DNA from: Siphonodentalium dalli
Lineage: Eukaryota; Mollusca; Scaphopoda; Gadilida; Siphonodentaliidae
DNA: 64,000 nucleotides
Reading direction: 5' to 3'
Assembly (NCBI GenBank): GCA_032622095.1
Contig: CP136063.1
Location: 90,249,980 to 90,313,979 of the forward strand
The first letter of the stretch is position 1. Each line of letters begins with the position of its first letter. Shown piece after piece: positions 49,355-64,000 of the stretch. The translations under genes and the position numbers were made by a program. A model generated the notes under the pieces. It saw only the letters and a list, made by a program, of their open reading frames with translations. It ran no database searches and was not told the origin of the DNA.

Positions 49355-49438
49355 TGATTCTCTTTGAATTGTTTTTTTTTTAGAAACTATAGTCATATGG
49401 ATAATTATTATCTGTACCTTACTAGCGACGATTCGATT

Positions 49439-49444
49439 AATAAA
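49439..49444 (+). terminator. poly(A) signal after the PC4-like ORF
   Basis: AATAAA lies 85 nt past the stop. A second AATAAA lies at 49488-49493, within the leader of the next ORF. Confidence 0.45.
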
Positions 49445-49462
49445 TATCCAGATAATCGATTT

Positions 49463-49471
49463 TTATAAGAG
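49463..49471 (+). promoter_or_regulatory. TTATAAGAG box upstream of the 107-aa ORF
   Basis: Lies 65 nt before the ATG at 49536. The same 9-mer recurs before the next zinc-finger ORF at 50012. Confidence 0.45.
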
Positions 49472-49535
49472 GCGATAAACTTTCTAAAATAAAATGCAGA
49501 AAAAAGAGTGACTTGTACACTACATTTGAAGAAAC

Positions 49536-49859
49536 ATGTCGATCCCGTATATTCCAGCAGATATTGAAACGTGGAGAAAACATTTCAGAGACATGCTTGA
49601 TGGGAAGTTAACGCCAGATAATAAGGGTCGATACTTTATTGACAGAACTATAAATAGTGATAGTGAAGAAGACGTTCTAAAACCACATATTAACGTAGTG
49701 ACGCCCATCGCTCAAGCGATTGAAATGGCTAAGGCCGAAGTTGCAGCAAATAAGTTGACAAACACACGTAAAGCGTCCAAACAAACCAACAAGCGAGTGT
49801 TAGCTGGAGGTTTGTCTAATAATAAGAAGAAAATGAAAAGAAAAGTGTCATACGATTAG
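49536..49859 (+). CDS. small protein with basic tail, virus-like block
   Basis: A 107-residue ORF with an N-terminal IPADIETWRKHFRDMLDGK helix, then NKGRYFI, an acidic Ser/Glu stretch (41-47), a conserved-looking INVVTPIAQAIEMAKAEV segment (52-69) and a Lys/Arg-rich C-terminus ending KKKMKRKVSYD. I associate the W-x-x-H-F-x-x-M...G-K...GRY plus VTP-x-x-Q-x-x-x-x-AK pattern with small proteins of Polinton/adintovirus-like elements, but from general impression only. The basic tail would suit DNA or core binding. Start chosen because it follows the TATA-like box and no upstream in-frame Met extends it. Confidence 0.5.
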   Translation: MSIPYIPADIETWRKHFRDMLDGKLTPDNKGRYFIDRTINSDSEEDVLKPHINVVTPIAQAIEMAKAEVAANKLTNTRKASKQTNKRVLAGGLSNNKKKMKRKVSYD

Positions 49860-50011
49860 CCAAATCATGAATGAATACATAGAGTACCATACTGATAAAT
49901 TGGCATTAATTGAATCACCGGCGGTCAAAGATCTATACCCTAGACCCGGGACGAACGTACTCTTAACGCGACGGTTGTATGCCACACCATATTCTCTCTT
50001 TTTATCGCTAC

Positions 50012-50020
50012 TTATAAGAG
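50012..50020 (+). promoter_or_regulatory. TTATAAGAG box upstream of second zinc-finger ORF
   Basis: Identical to the box at 49463. It lies only 28 nt before the ATG at 50048, which would leave almost no leader. Confidence 0.35.
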
Positions 50021-50047
50021 TGATCGTTCTTCCAATAATTCGCGATA

Positions 50048-50623
50048 ATGCACAGGTGTCATTTATGCGGAAATATTTTATCGACGAACTACAATCTACA
50101 AAGACATAAACAGATTAAACACGGAGTTATGTCCGAGACAAAAACAGATTTCTTCGGAGAAGATACCGATGACCTAGAATCTGATATCGTTCCCCGTTCA
50201 TCTTCAACTGAATCTAGAACCGCTTCGTCAGATTCAGAAGATGATAATGTCGTCGGTAGTAGAACGGTATTCGGTCTTAAGAAAGCTGCGCGATGTGTCA
50301 ACGAGATGGACACATTCAAAAGTATGATGAAATGCATCACCAATGATGCGAAAGGAGAAGAGAGCATGTCGGGAGATGAGAGCATGTCGGGAAAAGAGGC
50401 TACCATCGACACAGAGTTTGCTCTCTTTCTCAAAAGTTATAGACGATTAATAGAATACCAGTATCGATTGAAAACATCACCCATACATAACATGATCATG
50501 AAGAAAATGGTCAAACTGACCAAACACGGATATAATAATGAATGGGCTGCAGATGAAGCGATGAGAAAATTCAAGAAACTCTTAGAAATAACTCTAACGG
50601 TCGAAGATTCAGACAATGATTAA
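50048..50623 (+). CDS. C2H2 zinc-finger protein with acidic linker and helical C-terminus
   Basis: A 191-residue ORF. Residues 4-25 form one finger (C4, C7, H20, H25), the same spacing as in the ORF at 48410. Residues ~30-75 are Ser/Asp/Glu-rich. Residues ~125-185 are predicted helical, with the segment SPIHNMIMKKMVKLTKHGYNNEW followed by an Ala/Lys/Phe helix and an acidic end. The order finger, acidic linker, helical GY-containing tail resembles C2H2 proteins in Polinton-like elements; that is inference. AATAAA begins six nt after the stop, so the gene is extremely compact. An overlapping frame (49867-50109) is probably not coding. Confidence 0.55.
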   Translation: MHRCHLCGNILSTNYNLQRHKQIKHGVMSETKTDFFGEDTDDLESDIVPRSSSTESRTASSDSEDDNVVGSRTVFGLKKAARCVNEMDTFKSMMKCITNDAKGEESMSGDESMSGKEATIDTEFALFLKSYRRLIEYQYRLKTSPIHNMIMKKMVKLTKHGYNNEWAADEAMRKFKKLLEITLTVEDSDND

Positions 50624-50628
50624 ATTTC

Positions 50629-50634
50629 AATAAA
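50629..50634 (+). terminator. poly(A) signal of second zinc-finger ORF
   Basis: AATAAA begins six nt downstream of the TAA stop. Another TATAAGTGG box follows at ~50672 with no surviving ORF, suggesting a lost neighbour. Confidence 0.5.
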
Positions 50635-50754
50635 CTTCATCAACATGTTATTCTCGTCTTCGTTATATATCTATAAGTGGGGAGGGGAGATTGTAGAGCG
50701 AGAAACGATACATAAATGGTACATTAAGAGCCCTAAAATTTGAAGTTTTAATAT

Positions 50755-51480
50755 TGTTCTGTGTCATTTTAACTTTCACCCACTGCGTGTGTATTGTGTT
50801 TCTTTAACATTCATTCAAAATGAGTGCCGTGTGTCCCCTTAGATTGCATTGTGCTCCTTTAATATTCACACACCAATATTACATAACGTCCCTTACATCG
50901 TGTCACTTTAACATTCCACACCATGCGTGCATTATCCCCCTTTAATTATGTCATACATGTAGCATTGGTACATAGAAGACTGTATAACACTATGCCTATG
51001 TCTGTATATGTTGTCACATCGTGAAGTTTTTGAAATTTTTGAAGTATGCATTCATACCTATAGTGTCAATGTCCAAATTTACAGCGACTCGGACCAGTCC
51101 ATACACATATAATTGGTATAAAGCTATTTCTAAACATCGATTAATAAAATTAACAGTTTCATGAAAAATATTTAAAATTTGTTTGAACAAAAATAGTTGG
51201 CCTATAACAAAAGATATTACACGCAAATAATTTAAAAAACATTCGACATTTAATAGGCGGCCCGAGATTTGGGTAAGAGACCGAAAACTCATTATAAATT
51301 TTTGAGATTTTTTAAAACATTTTTTTTTTTATTTTGGAAAAAATTTGGGTTTTTGAAAAAAAAAAAATTGGGAATATTTTAGTACAAACAATTTTAACCC
51401 CAAAAAATCTATTTTTAGATGTGGGGGTAACGAGCCTCCTGTACTACTCAGGCTACAGTGAAATATAATGAAACCTTCAG
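50755..51480. repeat. degenerate ~40-57-bp tandem, then poly-A/T-rich sequence
   Basis: Variants of TGTCACTTTAACATTCACAC recur to ~50945. The rest is AT-rich without coding signal. Confidence 0.45.
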
Positions 51481-51514
51481 TGAAATAACGAAATCTTATT
51501 TCACTGCAGCTTCT

Positions 51515-52690
51515 AAGAGATATAGAGAATACCTACAGTTTTTGTTTGAATACCGAAATATCTCACGAGTGACTGGAAAGAGAATTCGATATTTCTTTCC
51601 AGACACTTGAATGAAATGCTTCAGGTATTCAAAACAAAAACTGTAGGTATTCTTTTTATTATGTGAACCTTATTAAAGCTCAAAGTTGTTAACTTATGCG
51701 ATATTCTTTACTTTTAACAGCACAGCAATTTGAACAATACTCGAGAAGAATACTTCATATTAATCAATAGTGCACAATTACCTAGATAAATTTAACAACA
51801 AGACTCCTGCAAAGAAATGAAACACGGAATCTAAGCTATATAAGAAGTCTCGATGTCACCACATTCGAAATTTATATATCACGTGCACGGGTATTAGCTG
51901 CAATGTGCGTGATAAGTTGCGGCTAGCCAATCAAAAACGCCGAATTTCTTACGACACTAATTGATCGATAATTAGATGTCGAGAGTGTTTCAACTTTACG
52001 CGCGTGTGATTTTTTTTCGGAACGTATTTCATTTGTTTTACTTCTGCCTTCTACTTATGGTGGTTCTCCTGTAACATGACGGATTAAATTATAAGAAATA
52101 TGTCTTGTTTCGAATAAGGTTATGAGTTATAACCGATAAGTTTGCAGACAATCTGCTATAACGCGCGGTTATAGAATTTGCATTTCAATGTGACTTCAAA
52201 TTTTTCGCTCGCGTAAACCACCGGCAGTCTACAGTGAAATATAACGAAACCTACAGTTTTTTTTACTGTGACTTCAAAAAGAGTTACATACGAATATCTA
52301 CGTTTCGGCAATTTCCCGCTATTTTATAGGCAAGCTTACATATAATAAATAGAGAATACCTACAATTTTTTGTTTGAATACCGAAATATCCCATTAGTGT
52401 CTTGGAAAGAAATCAAATTTTCACGAGCGGCTGCAAGTCGCGAGTGAAATTTCGATATTTCTTTCCAGACACGAACGAGATGTTTCAGATATTCAAACAA
52501 AACATGTATTATATACACCTTATTGAAGCTCAAAGTTGCTAAATTATGCGGCATTTTTACACTTTTAATAGTACAGAAATTTGAACAATACTCGGGAAGA
52601 ATACTTCCTACTAATAAAAAGTGCACAATTACCCACATAGATAATGCAACAAGACTCTTGCAAAGAAATGAAACACCGCTCGCTTTGTTC
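51515..52690. repeat. direct duplication (51515-51835 / 52345-52690)
   Basis: Both copies have a GAATACC..TTTGTTTGAATACCGAA hairpin followed by CTTATT-AAGCTCAAAGTTG and AGTGCACAATTACC. Confidence 0.65.
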
Positions 52691-52805
52691 CCCGTATCAA
52701 AGTAGCACTGCATACCAAATTTGAGTTGGATCGGTCGAGCAGTTTTTGAGTCTATAACACACAGACAGACAGACAGACAGAAGTTCCAAAATATATAGTA
52801 GATGG
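52690..52805. repeat. repeat tail with (CAGA)n
   Basis: ATACCAAATTTGAGTTGGAT, (ACAG)n, TTCCAAAATATATAGTAGAT. An inverted relative lies at 2680-2800. Confidence 0.55.
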
Positions 52806-55500
52806 TGGGTATTGCCCCAAAGTGCCATGCAATCGCTTACAATTTGTGGCTGATGAATAAAATTGGCTATTCTTCCTTCTATAGCTATGCATTAAATATT
52901 AACATACCTGATGCACTTTGGCTAATTGTTACTATTGTAACCAAGAAATTACCAAACATACTGGATTTTTCTCTCCCAAAAAAATCTGTAAAAAATAACT
53001 TTTCATGTTTGAACCATTTTTTCAAGCAAAATGTAACTATCTTTGGTATGAAATATATAAATAGTTTTTGATCTATCTTAATTGTGTCACACTATTGACA
53101 CTAATATGTTAATAGACCAAATTATTCAAGATGGCTTCCAAAATGGCAAAGAAATTTTGGTAAAAAGTTGATTTTTCACATATATCCCGAACACAATTCT
53201 CTGCTCAATCTGCTGTTCCGAAAAGGTAGCAAAATATGACTCGCTTGGTTAATAAACATGCCAGATAATCAACTGATAATTAAATGTCCGATTCTGGTTG
53301 ACCCAGTACCTTACGAGGCATGAACAATTTATTTTAAATTATGCAGTGTGGAGTTGTGCCAATAACTTATTTTGCGATTCTGGTCATGTGTTTGAACGGA
53401 AATGGGAAGAACTTTGAAACGGAACTGAGAGAGACCATAATATGTGGCTACTCTGACCCATTAGCATCAAATTGATTAATGAGCAATCCATATTGTTTAG
53501 TTCCTAATCGAATAGCCTTTTGCCACAACATCCGTTAAACTGAGACCATATCATTTCGGTTCGTGGTGTGTTCAAATACTACGATGGAACTGAACTATGT
53601 CTTGCATCTTGTGGCGGAGTCTGGGGCGTTAATTCGTAATTTGATCCCGATTAATGATTACAGATTACACTCCGAAGAAATATGGTTCCGTAAACGAAAA
53701 GACCGTAATCGTTATTTCGCGGCAATCTGATTCTTATTCCGTAATCGGAATCAGAACATTCATAATGTAAACAAACCGAGATTTCAAACCCAATAAAACG
53801 TAAGAATCCGTATCTTGGGTACAAATTATTGTAGAATATAAACGATCCATAGAATTTAAAATATGTGTAAACATGGATAATTTTACTGAAATTAGCCATT
53901 ATTTATAGTAAGGCTGGGGGAGCACGTCGCTTGGTGGAGAAGTTTGTCAATTTCGTCATGTTCATTTCATAATTTCTGTCCACAAACTATCGCCCCTACC
54001 CATATCATTTCAACGAAACTCGACGAATAATTTCATCACTGACCGAATTCACGTGAACCTGTATGTAACATCTGCTTTGCTCGTAGATGATAGCATTACC
54101 CTTGAACAAGAAACCAAACTCACAAATTCGTAGTTATATGTTCCTTCTTATTCAAGAAATAGTAGGATTATATGATATCTATGGATTATCAGATACAATG
54201 TATGTACTATCTAGTCTTACAACAATTCCATATTTAAAATGTCTTGTTTAGTTATATGCAGTCCTGTGCACAACAGCCTCAGTGGTGCCGAAACACATGC
54301 AAGTGTTTGGCCCAAGTGTTGTGCATTAGTTGGAAAATAAAGCTTCGATGTACCGTACATGTAACTAATGTTGTTATCTTGTGGTTGCATGTAAGCTGCT
54401 TCTCCCAATCGCACAGACATTAAAGTAAAGCTTATTCTGGGGTCGCAGAGCTACAGCCGAAATATCAGTCAATTATTTTATTAAATACCCATACGTACAA
54501 TTTCTAGGGACGTGGCTAGAGGGTTCCCATGGAGGTGTTCACCTTCAAATATCCAACTGCATCACCCTTGAACCAGAAACCAATCTCAAAGGTTCGCAGA
54601 ATTCCATTCGCACACCCCTCAATATATAGGTTCCGTCCTCCGTAATTAAAGCAATTGTCGCCAATTATAAACTTAAAAACTAGCCAAGTTATACTCCGTC
54701 TGAATGACAAGAATATTGGACCATGATTCAATTTCGTTCGAGGCTTCTTTTCGTTTTCGGCCGAGAATTACAAGAAATATGTCGAAAAAAGAATTGATTG
54801 ACTTTCCAACCAGTAATATTAGTGGGGATATGCTGTTTTTAAACCAACATCAGCATATTTTTTTTCTGACTGAAATGGCCATTAATTGGACAATTTCCAA
54901 CAGTTGGAAAGTTTGAGGTACCAGTTGAAAAGTTTACACCCAATGGGAATGCGAACCTGGGAGTTTAGACTGTTTTCAGGGGGTGTGGTGCATTTGGAAA
55001 TTTCAGTTTACTATTGCAAATACCAGTGTTTTTGGGTGATTAGCCAGGAAAACCGATTGTATTTTTGACAGGGAAATTATCGGTAGTCCCAGATGGAGGC
55101 GGAGGACGATTATCCGACTATCAAGTAACTTTAGGCATGATTGTGGCACGGAATACATTTACTGGTGAAACATGGGGATGCATGGGTGCACGTGGTTATA
55201 AAAGTTCGTCTGCAGAGCTGCTAGTTAGTTGACATGTTCTCTTTAAATGTTGTTGGGGGGGCTAAATTCCGATTTTTTAAACAGTAAGGCAGTTTACAAT
55301 CACTTTGTAATGTGTGTGTGGTTAGACAGAACATATTTCCCATTGTATTACTTACTGATCAAACTTATAGTAATACAGCAAGTTAAACAATGGAAAATTA
55401 ACGTTTGTATGACAATGGGTGCACATGGGGTCATTTATAAGTAGGAGCTTGGAATTCATTAGGTGGGCTCAGAAGATTAATGGCGAATGAAACTATTAAC
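52806..55500. other. non-coding, mostly unrecognised
   Basis: AT-rich, with one repeat P copy at 54505-54980. Short ORFs have no supporting context. Confidence 0.4.
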
Positions 55501-55511
55501 AAAGCGATACT

Positions 55512-55517
55512 TTTATT
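55512..55517 (-). terminator. poly(A) signal of alpha-tubulin 2
   Basis: Reverse complement AATAAA lies 55 nt after the stop codon, which implies a very short 3' UTR. Confidence 0.65.
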
Positions 55518-55571
55518 GGACGAAAATGTCACAATAATATACCAACAAATAGCTAGAAGAGTCATATGTCT

Positions 55572-59894
<4,323 letters not shown>

Positions 59895-60013
59895 GATTAC
59901 TTGTAGCGAAGAAGTTGTCCTGAATGAAATAAGTTGACGATCGTCGCTAATCTCACAGAAGGTATGAGCTCTTCAAGTGAGGTTCGAATGTGTCAGACCC
60001 TAAAACTGTGACC

Positions 60014-60021
60014 CTTTTTAT
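60014..60021 (-). promoter_or_regulatory. TATA-like box of alpha-tubulin 2
   Basis: ATAAAAAG on the minus strand, about 120 nt before the ATG. This is close to the TATA-ATG spacing of gene 1. Confidence 0.45.
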
Positions 60022-60358
60022 TTACTTCTTGAATAGTCGTCCAGAGAACGGTTCTGCCCCTCTGATTGGTCGCTGCTGTGTTTGGTAACACGGCTTCCGT
60101 TGCCTGTGTGTTCCTGTTCCAAAGATATATGCTAATCCCTAATCCCTTTACACACATTCATGCGGTAATCAGCCCTATTGTTCGACAATCTATTCCAGAA
60201 GAAAAAATTGGCTCTTTTTCATTGGTCGCTAATCAATTAAGTTGCATTAACCCCGTAGATTCTAGCATTGGACTTTTAAGTTTTAACTTGTTAATTGGAC
60301 AACTCGGTGCATTCGTAATTTAGTGAATGTAATTGAGCCATTGTTTAGGTCGAATTAA

Positions 60359-60802
60359 AGGCCCACTTAATTTTCGAGTCGCCAATTATTTTGTTATAGT
60401 GACTTGATATACGGTTTTAATAACAATCTATGCCATAAAATATGATTAAAATGCTATAATTCACCACTATTTGAAACATGTGTGTCTCAGAAGATGCCCA
60501 CAGATAAATAGAAGACTTCCCCCTCTGTCACCCAGAATGCAACAGAATTGAAACTTCAATAGAAGAGGATGAACTCTATCTTTAATATATAGAGCTATTC
60601 CCCTGCATTGAAAATAGTACTGATTTTAACTTTATTCTTGATGACAAAACGCGTTAGCAACTCAACAAAAACAACATGTCCACAGTTTATTACACCGGAT
60701 AAGTTGATAATACAATGTTTTGGAGCTTCCTCTTTCAAATGGTACATAATATGGCATATATTTTATATAATGTAATCTGGGGTTCGAAAATTAAGTGGGC
60801 CT
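60359..60802. mobile_element. MITE-G copy upstream of tubulin 2
   Basis: Intact ends and TTAA flanks, about 340 nt upstream of the TATA-like box. Confidence 0.75.
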
Positions 60803-60993
60803 TTAATATATACATTTATCACATAATTAACCCACAAAACCTGCTTCATAATTATTGGTAAGACACACGTGTAATATTAGCGCGTGCGATGACGTCACGC
60901 CACCATTTAATTAATTGCGATTGCTGAAGTTTATTATTGTTGTTTTCGATGAATACATCGCGTTGCTTCGTGTTTATTTGATCATGTGATAAC

Positions 60994-61146
60994 AGGTATC
61001 TCAAACTCGTTCTATTTTATACGTAATTTATCAACCTCGTCCACTAAATTCCACTTGAGCCTCGGTAAACCTAGCTCGGCTCAAATCGAATTTAGTGAAC
61101 TCGGTTGATAAATTCCGTATAAAATAGAAACTCATGTGAGATCCTC
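60994..61146. repeat. ~150-bp hairpin
   Basis: TCTATTTTATACGTAATTTA arm with a close inverted copy at 61086-61145; ~30-bp loop. Confidence 0.6.
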
Positions 61147-61316
61147 TATGTAACATATAACATGGAGACGATAATAAACAGGAGCTTGGGCGACTCCTGC
61201 ATTTTCAACTTCCACCTATTTCGATTCGTATCCCACTTGTGTGATTGGTAGATCTGTGTCCCGAATTTGTTTTCTTTTTTTTTGTCAGATTCGAGAAATG
61301 TATATCAATCGATTAA

Positions 61317-62609
61317 AGGCCCATTTAATTTTCGAACCCCAAGATACCATTATTTATTATATACTTGCCCATGAATTATAAGGTTTTAGCAGTGAGATAT
61401 AAGTGATATCCCACTAGTGAGATATCGATATCTCACTGGTATTATTGCGCCGTATGGATCCTCATGTGTGTAGTCAGGTTATACTTCATAGTGAATTATT
61501 TCTGCACACATCATGTACTGATATTCATTGGGGCCATCGGCAAGTAACGAAAGTACATACTAAATACAAAATCTATACTTTTTGAGTGTTTTAAATATGG
61601 GACTATTTTTTTGGGCATAATGTGTCAGCTTGAAATTTCTGATGTATTGACATTCATTGGGGGCCACAGGCAAGTAACTAAAGTATATAATAAACAGAAT
61701 ATCCACACCTTTTCAGTGGATATGGGTTAAATCTCATTCGTGATGACAACACATTTGAATTTCCACTCGTGGAAATTCAATGTTTTGACATCACTCATGA
61801 GATATAACCCATATCCACTGAAAAAGTGTGGATATCCTCTATTTATTATATACTTGCCCATGAATTATAAGGTTTTAGCAGTGAGCTATAAGTGATATCC
61901 CACTAGTGAGATATAAGTGATATCCCACTGGTGAAATTTCTGATGTATTGACATTCATTGGGGGCCATAGGCAAGTAACTAAAGTATATAATAAACAGAA
62001 TATCCACACTTTTTCAGTGGATATGGGTTAAATCTCATTCGTGATGACAAAACATTTGAATTTCCGCTCGTGGCTAAAGCCAATCGTGGAAATTCAATGT
62101 TTAAATTTGTCATCACTCATGAGATATAACCCATATCCACTGAAAAGGTGTGGATATCCTCTATATAAAATTAAAATATATGCCATATTATATACCGTTT
62201 GACAGTGGAAGCTCCAATACATTGTATTTTAAACTTATTCGATGTAATAAACTGTGAACATGTTGTTTTGTTGAGTTACGGACGTCAGTTCTATGCTAAA
62301 GTTTCTACACAAAGTCTATTTTATTCAATGGAAGGGGAATCACTCTATATATTTAGATATACAGTTATTCCCCTTTCATTGAAAATAACAGTATAGTTTG
62401 AATTATGTTGCATTCTGGGAGCCATAACGGGGAAAATGATTTTATGACTTCATCTATTTTCTATTACTCTATTGGCACCTTCTGAGACACAGAGGTTCCA
62501 AATGGTGATGGATATAGTATTTTAATCATATGTTATGGCATAAATTGTTATTAAAACCGTATATCATGGCACTATAAAAATTATTCGTGACTCGAAAATT
62601 AAGTGGGCC
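61317..62609. mobile_element. MITE-G copy with ~0.8-kb nested hairpin insertion
   Basis: Family ends and TTAA on both sides. 61355-62165 is foreign and holds two hairpins. Confidence 0.65.
61693..62158. repeat. two related hairpins (61693-61837, 62000-62158)
   Basis: Arms read ATATCCACACTTTTTCAGTG ... CACTGAAAAAGTGTGGATAT. The flanking ~305-bp block is itself duplicated. Confidence 0.65.
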
Positions 62610-62619
62610 TTAATAACGA

Positions 62620-63485
62620 GGACTAATGAGGTTTACATGCTTGGGGGACCAGTCAAGTCAATTTACACACACGAACGGATGGACCGCTACAATGGATGGG
62701 TGAGAAAAAACGAACAGTGGGGAAATAAAGAACCGAGAGACGTGAACAATGTTAACCCTTGAAACAGGGGGGGGGGGGGGTCGGAAAAAAAATTCAGGCA
62801 CGTATGCTGATTTTTTCCTTCGACCCTTGTTGTGACCCACCTACCCCCGCGTCCAAATTGTTTTCCATTTTCGGCAGTTTTTTCCCGACCATTTTTTGAC
62901 ACCCACCCCATTTCAACACTAAAACAGAGATTTGCGGGGGAAAATTCACTGTAAACAGCTGTATATGAATTTCTGTGCATATTATTTGTCATGGATGTTA
63001 ACATTGACATGTTAATAGGAACGAGTCATTTTGGGGTCATTCGGCCAAAACAAACATGGCTGCCAGCGGCCATCTTGGATTTCAAAATTAAATCCAGTAG
63101 CATGGGCTACAGGCTATACTGTTTGTCTGATCATCATGAAATTTTTCATTTATGTTAATATTGACATTCTAAGGTGTTTTAAGCCAAACTCATTGCAAAA
63201 ACAGTCAAAAAGACTTGCAGGAAAAAACATTTTGAGTTTCGGAAAAAATTATTTGTTGGTCCCATCGAATACCCACCCACCCGGCATACGTGCCCGGAAA
63301 ATCACCCCTCCCCCGCTTGAAATGCGAAAAACGTTGAATACTTCTCTGAAAGTTGTCCAAATAAACAATATCAAAATCAAATTTAATTTGAAATGCAATA
63401 ACCATGGCAATGAGTTTCTTATGAACAAAGAGGGATCACTCTATAGAAAATCCATATGGTCCAAGTTTCCTTCGACGTGAATCAG
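62620..63485. other. non-coding repeat-like sequence
   Basis: Contains a poly-G run (~62767-62780) and a stretch (CAAACATGGCTGCCAGCGGC) typical of dispersed mollusc repeats. The 149-codon open frame at 63031 reads through it and is probably chance. Confidence 0.4.
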
Positions 63486-63489
63486 CGTG

Positions 63490-63800
63490 AATAATGAAAA
63501 CTGTATCTAACTTTGCTCAAAATGTTCACAGTTGGAAATTTCATACCTGACAAAAAATTAGTTTCAAACTTTACACCAACAATAGGTTGAAATTGTTCTT
63601 GGAGTTAGATTTTGCAACAATTTATTAGAGGGTTATTTGTTGACTTTTAGATTAACATTTGCAATTGTTCATACATTTGGTCAAAATTGTGCACTGAAAT
63701 GCGATTTTGGTGTTCTGATTTCAAGATGTTCTCACGCCAGGTCAAACCATGGTCGGTCGGTGTGTCCTGCTCTCGCCCATGGCCGTGTGAATTTTCCTGT
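63490..63800. repeat. dispersed repeat P, right-edge copy
   Basis: Matches the 15.4-kb copy through GTTGGAAATTTCATACCTGAC and GGTTGAAATTGTTCT. Confidence 0.5.
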
Positions 63801-64000
63801 AATTAGACCACTATACATGTTAGGATTTATGCAATCTCTAATTTTTCTGATAGAAGGTACAATCATCGTTTTTGTTCCTCCATTTGGCTATAATTGCAGC
63901 TGAGAGAAAACTAGATATATTATAGTGCAATTATTTATTCTTGAAGCTTCCATGCATAATCATACAGAACATTTGAATCGTATAATATATATACAACATG

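Larger units (their letters stand above)
47583..50740 (+). mobile_element. virus-like gene block (possible Polinton/adintovirus-like remnant)
   Basis: It comprises the inverted repeat, its spacer and the four ORFs to its right. The genes are intronless, tightly spaced and all point right from the repeat. They have their own TATA boxes and poly(A) signals, unlike the tubulin genes nearby. No DNA polymerase B, retroviral-type integrase, packaging ATPase, protease or capsid reading frame is visible, so the element is incomplete. The right edge is a guess: coding signal ends near 50.7 kb. Confidence 0.45.

Noticed and set aside
49867-50109. 80-codon frame between the basic-tailed ORF and the second zinc-finger ORF
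   Set aside because: It overlaps the start of the zinc-finger ORF, contains that ORF's TATA-like box and has no recognisable domain. It could still be a real overlapping gene, but support is weak.
63031-63480. 149-codon frame at the right edge
   Set aside because: It passes through dispersed-repeat sequence with no domain and has a competing antisense frame.

Overview
The window reads as nuclear DNA of an animal, most likely a mollusc or another lophotrochozoan. It is AT-rich, intron-rich and crowded with transposon debris. Two intact intron-containing alpha-tubulin genes are present, and repeats of the kind common in bivalve and gastropod genomes occur (a block at 45.3-45.9 kb, LINE 3' ends). 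The phylum is an inference. No rRNA, tRNA, CRISPR array or bacterial-type operon was seen.

Layout. 0-10.7 kb holds repeats and, on the minus strand, a probable small membrane-protein gene built from at least two phase-compatible exons (10478-10626 and 5302-5459). 10.7-19.2 kb is intergenic, with a LINE fragment, foldback elements and a 2.66-kb element with terminal inverted repeats that carries a second element inside it. 19.24-31.22 kb is alpha-tubulin gene 1 on the plus strand: a TATA box, a one-codon first exon, a 7.4-kb intron 1, and a divergent C-terminal tail. 32.2-45.3 kb is a large satellite field. It contains 125-bp monomers, a complex ~1-kb higher-order repeat, ~122-bp monomers and a ~853-bp macrosatellite whose neighbouring units are almost identical. 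45.3-47.6 kb is mixed repeats. 47.58-50.7 kb is the most unusual part. It is a compact virus-like gene block with a head-to-head inverted repeat, two C2H2 zinc-finger proteins, a PC4-like protein with a membrane segment and a small basic-tailed protein, with TATA boxes and poly(A) signals packed tightly around the ORFs. It may derive from a Polinton/adintovirus-like element, but polymerase, integrase, ATPase and capsid genes are missing. 50.7-55.5 kb is repeats. 55.51-60.02 kb is alpha-tubulin gene 2 on the minus strand, convergent with gene 1 and with the same exon structure. 60-64 kb is nested MITEs and other repeats.

The tubulin pair is an old tail-to-tail duplication that still shares exon sizes and intron phases. 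The ~24 kb between the genes has been filled by satellites and the virus-like block. Two TTAA-targeting MITE families are spread through and beside both genes, and several nested insertions leave filled and empty sites within this one window, so element ends and target duplications can be read directly.
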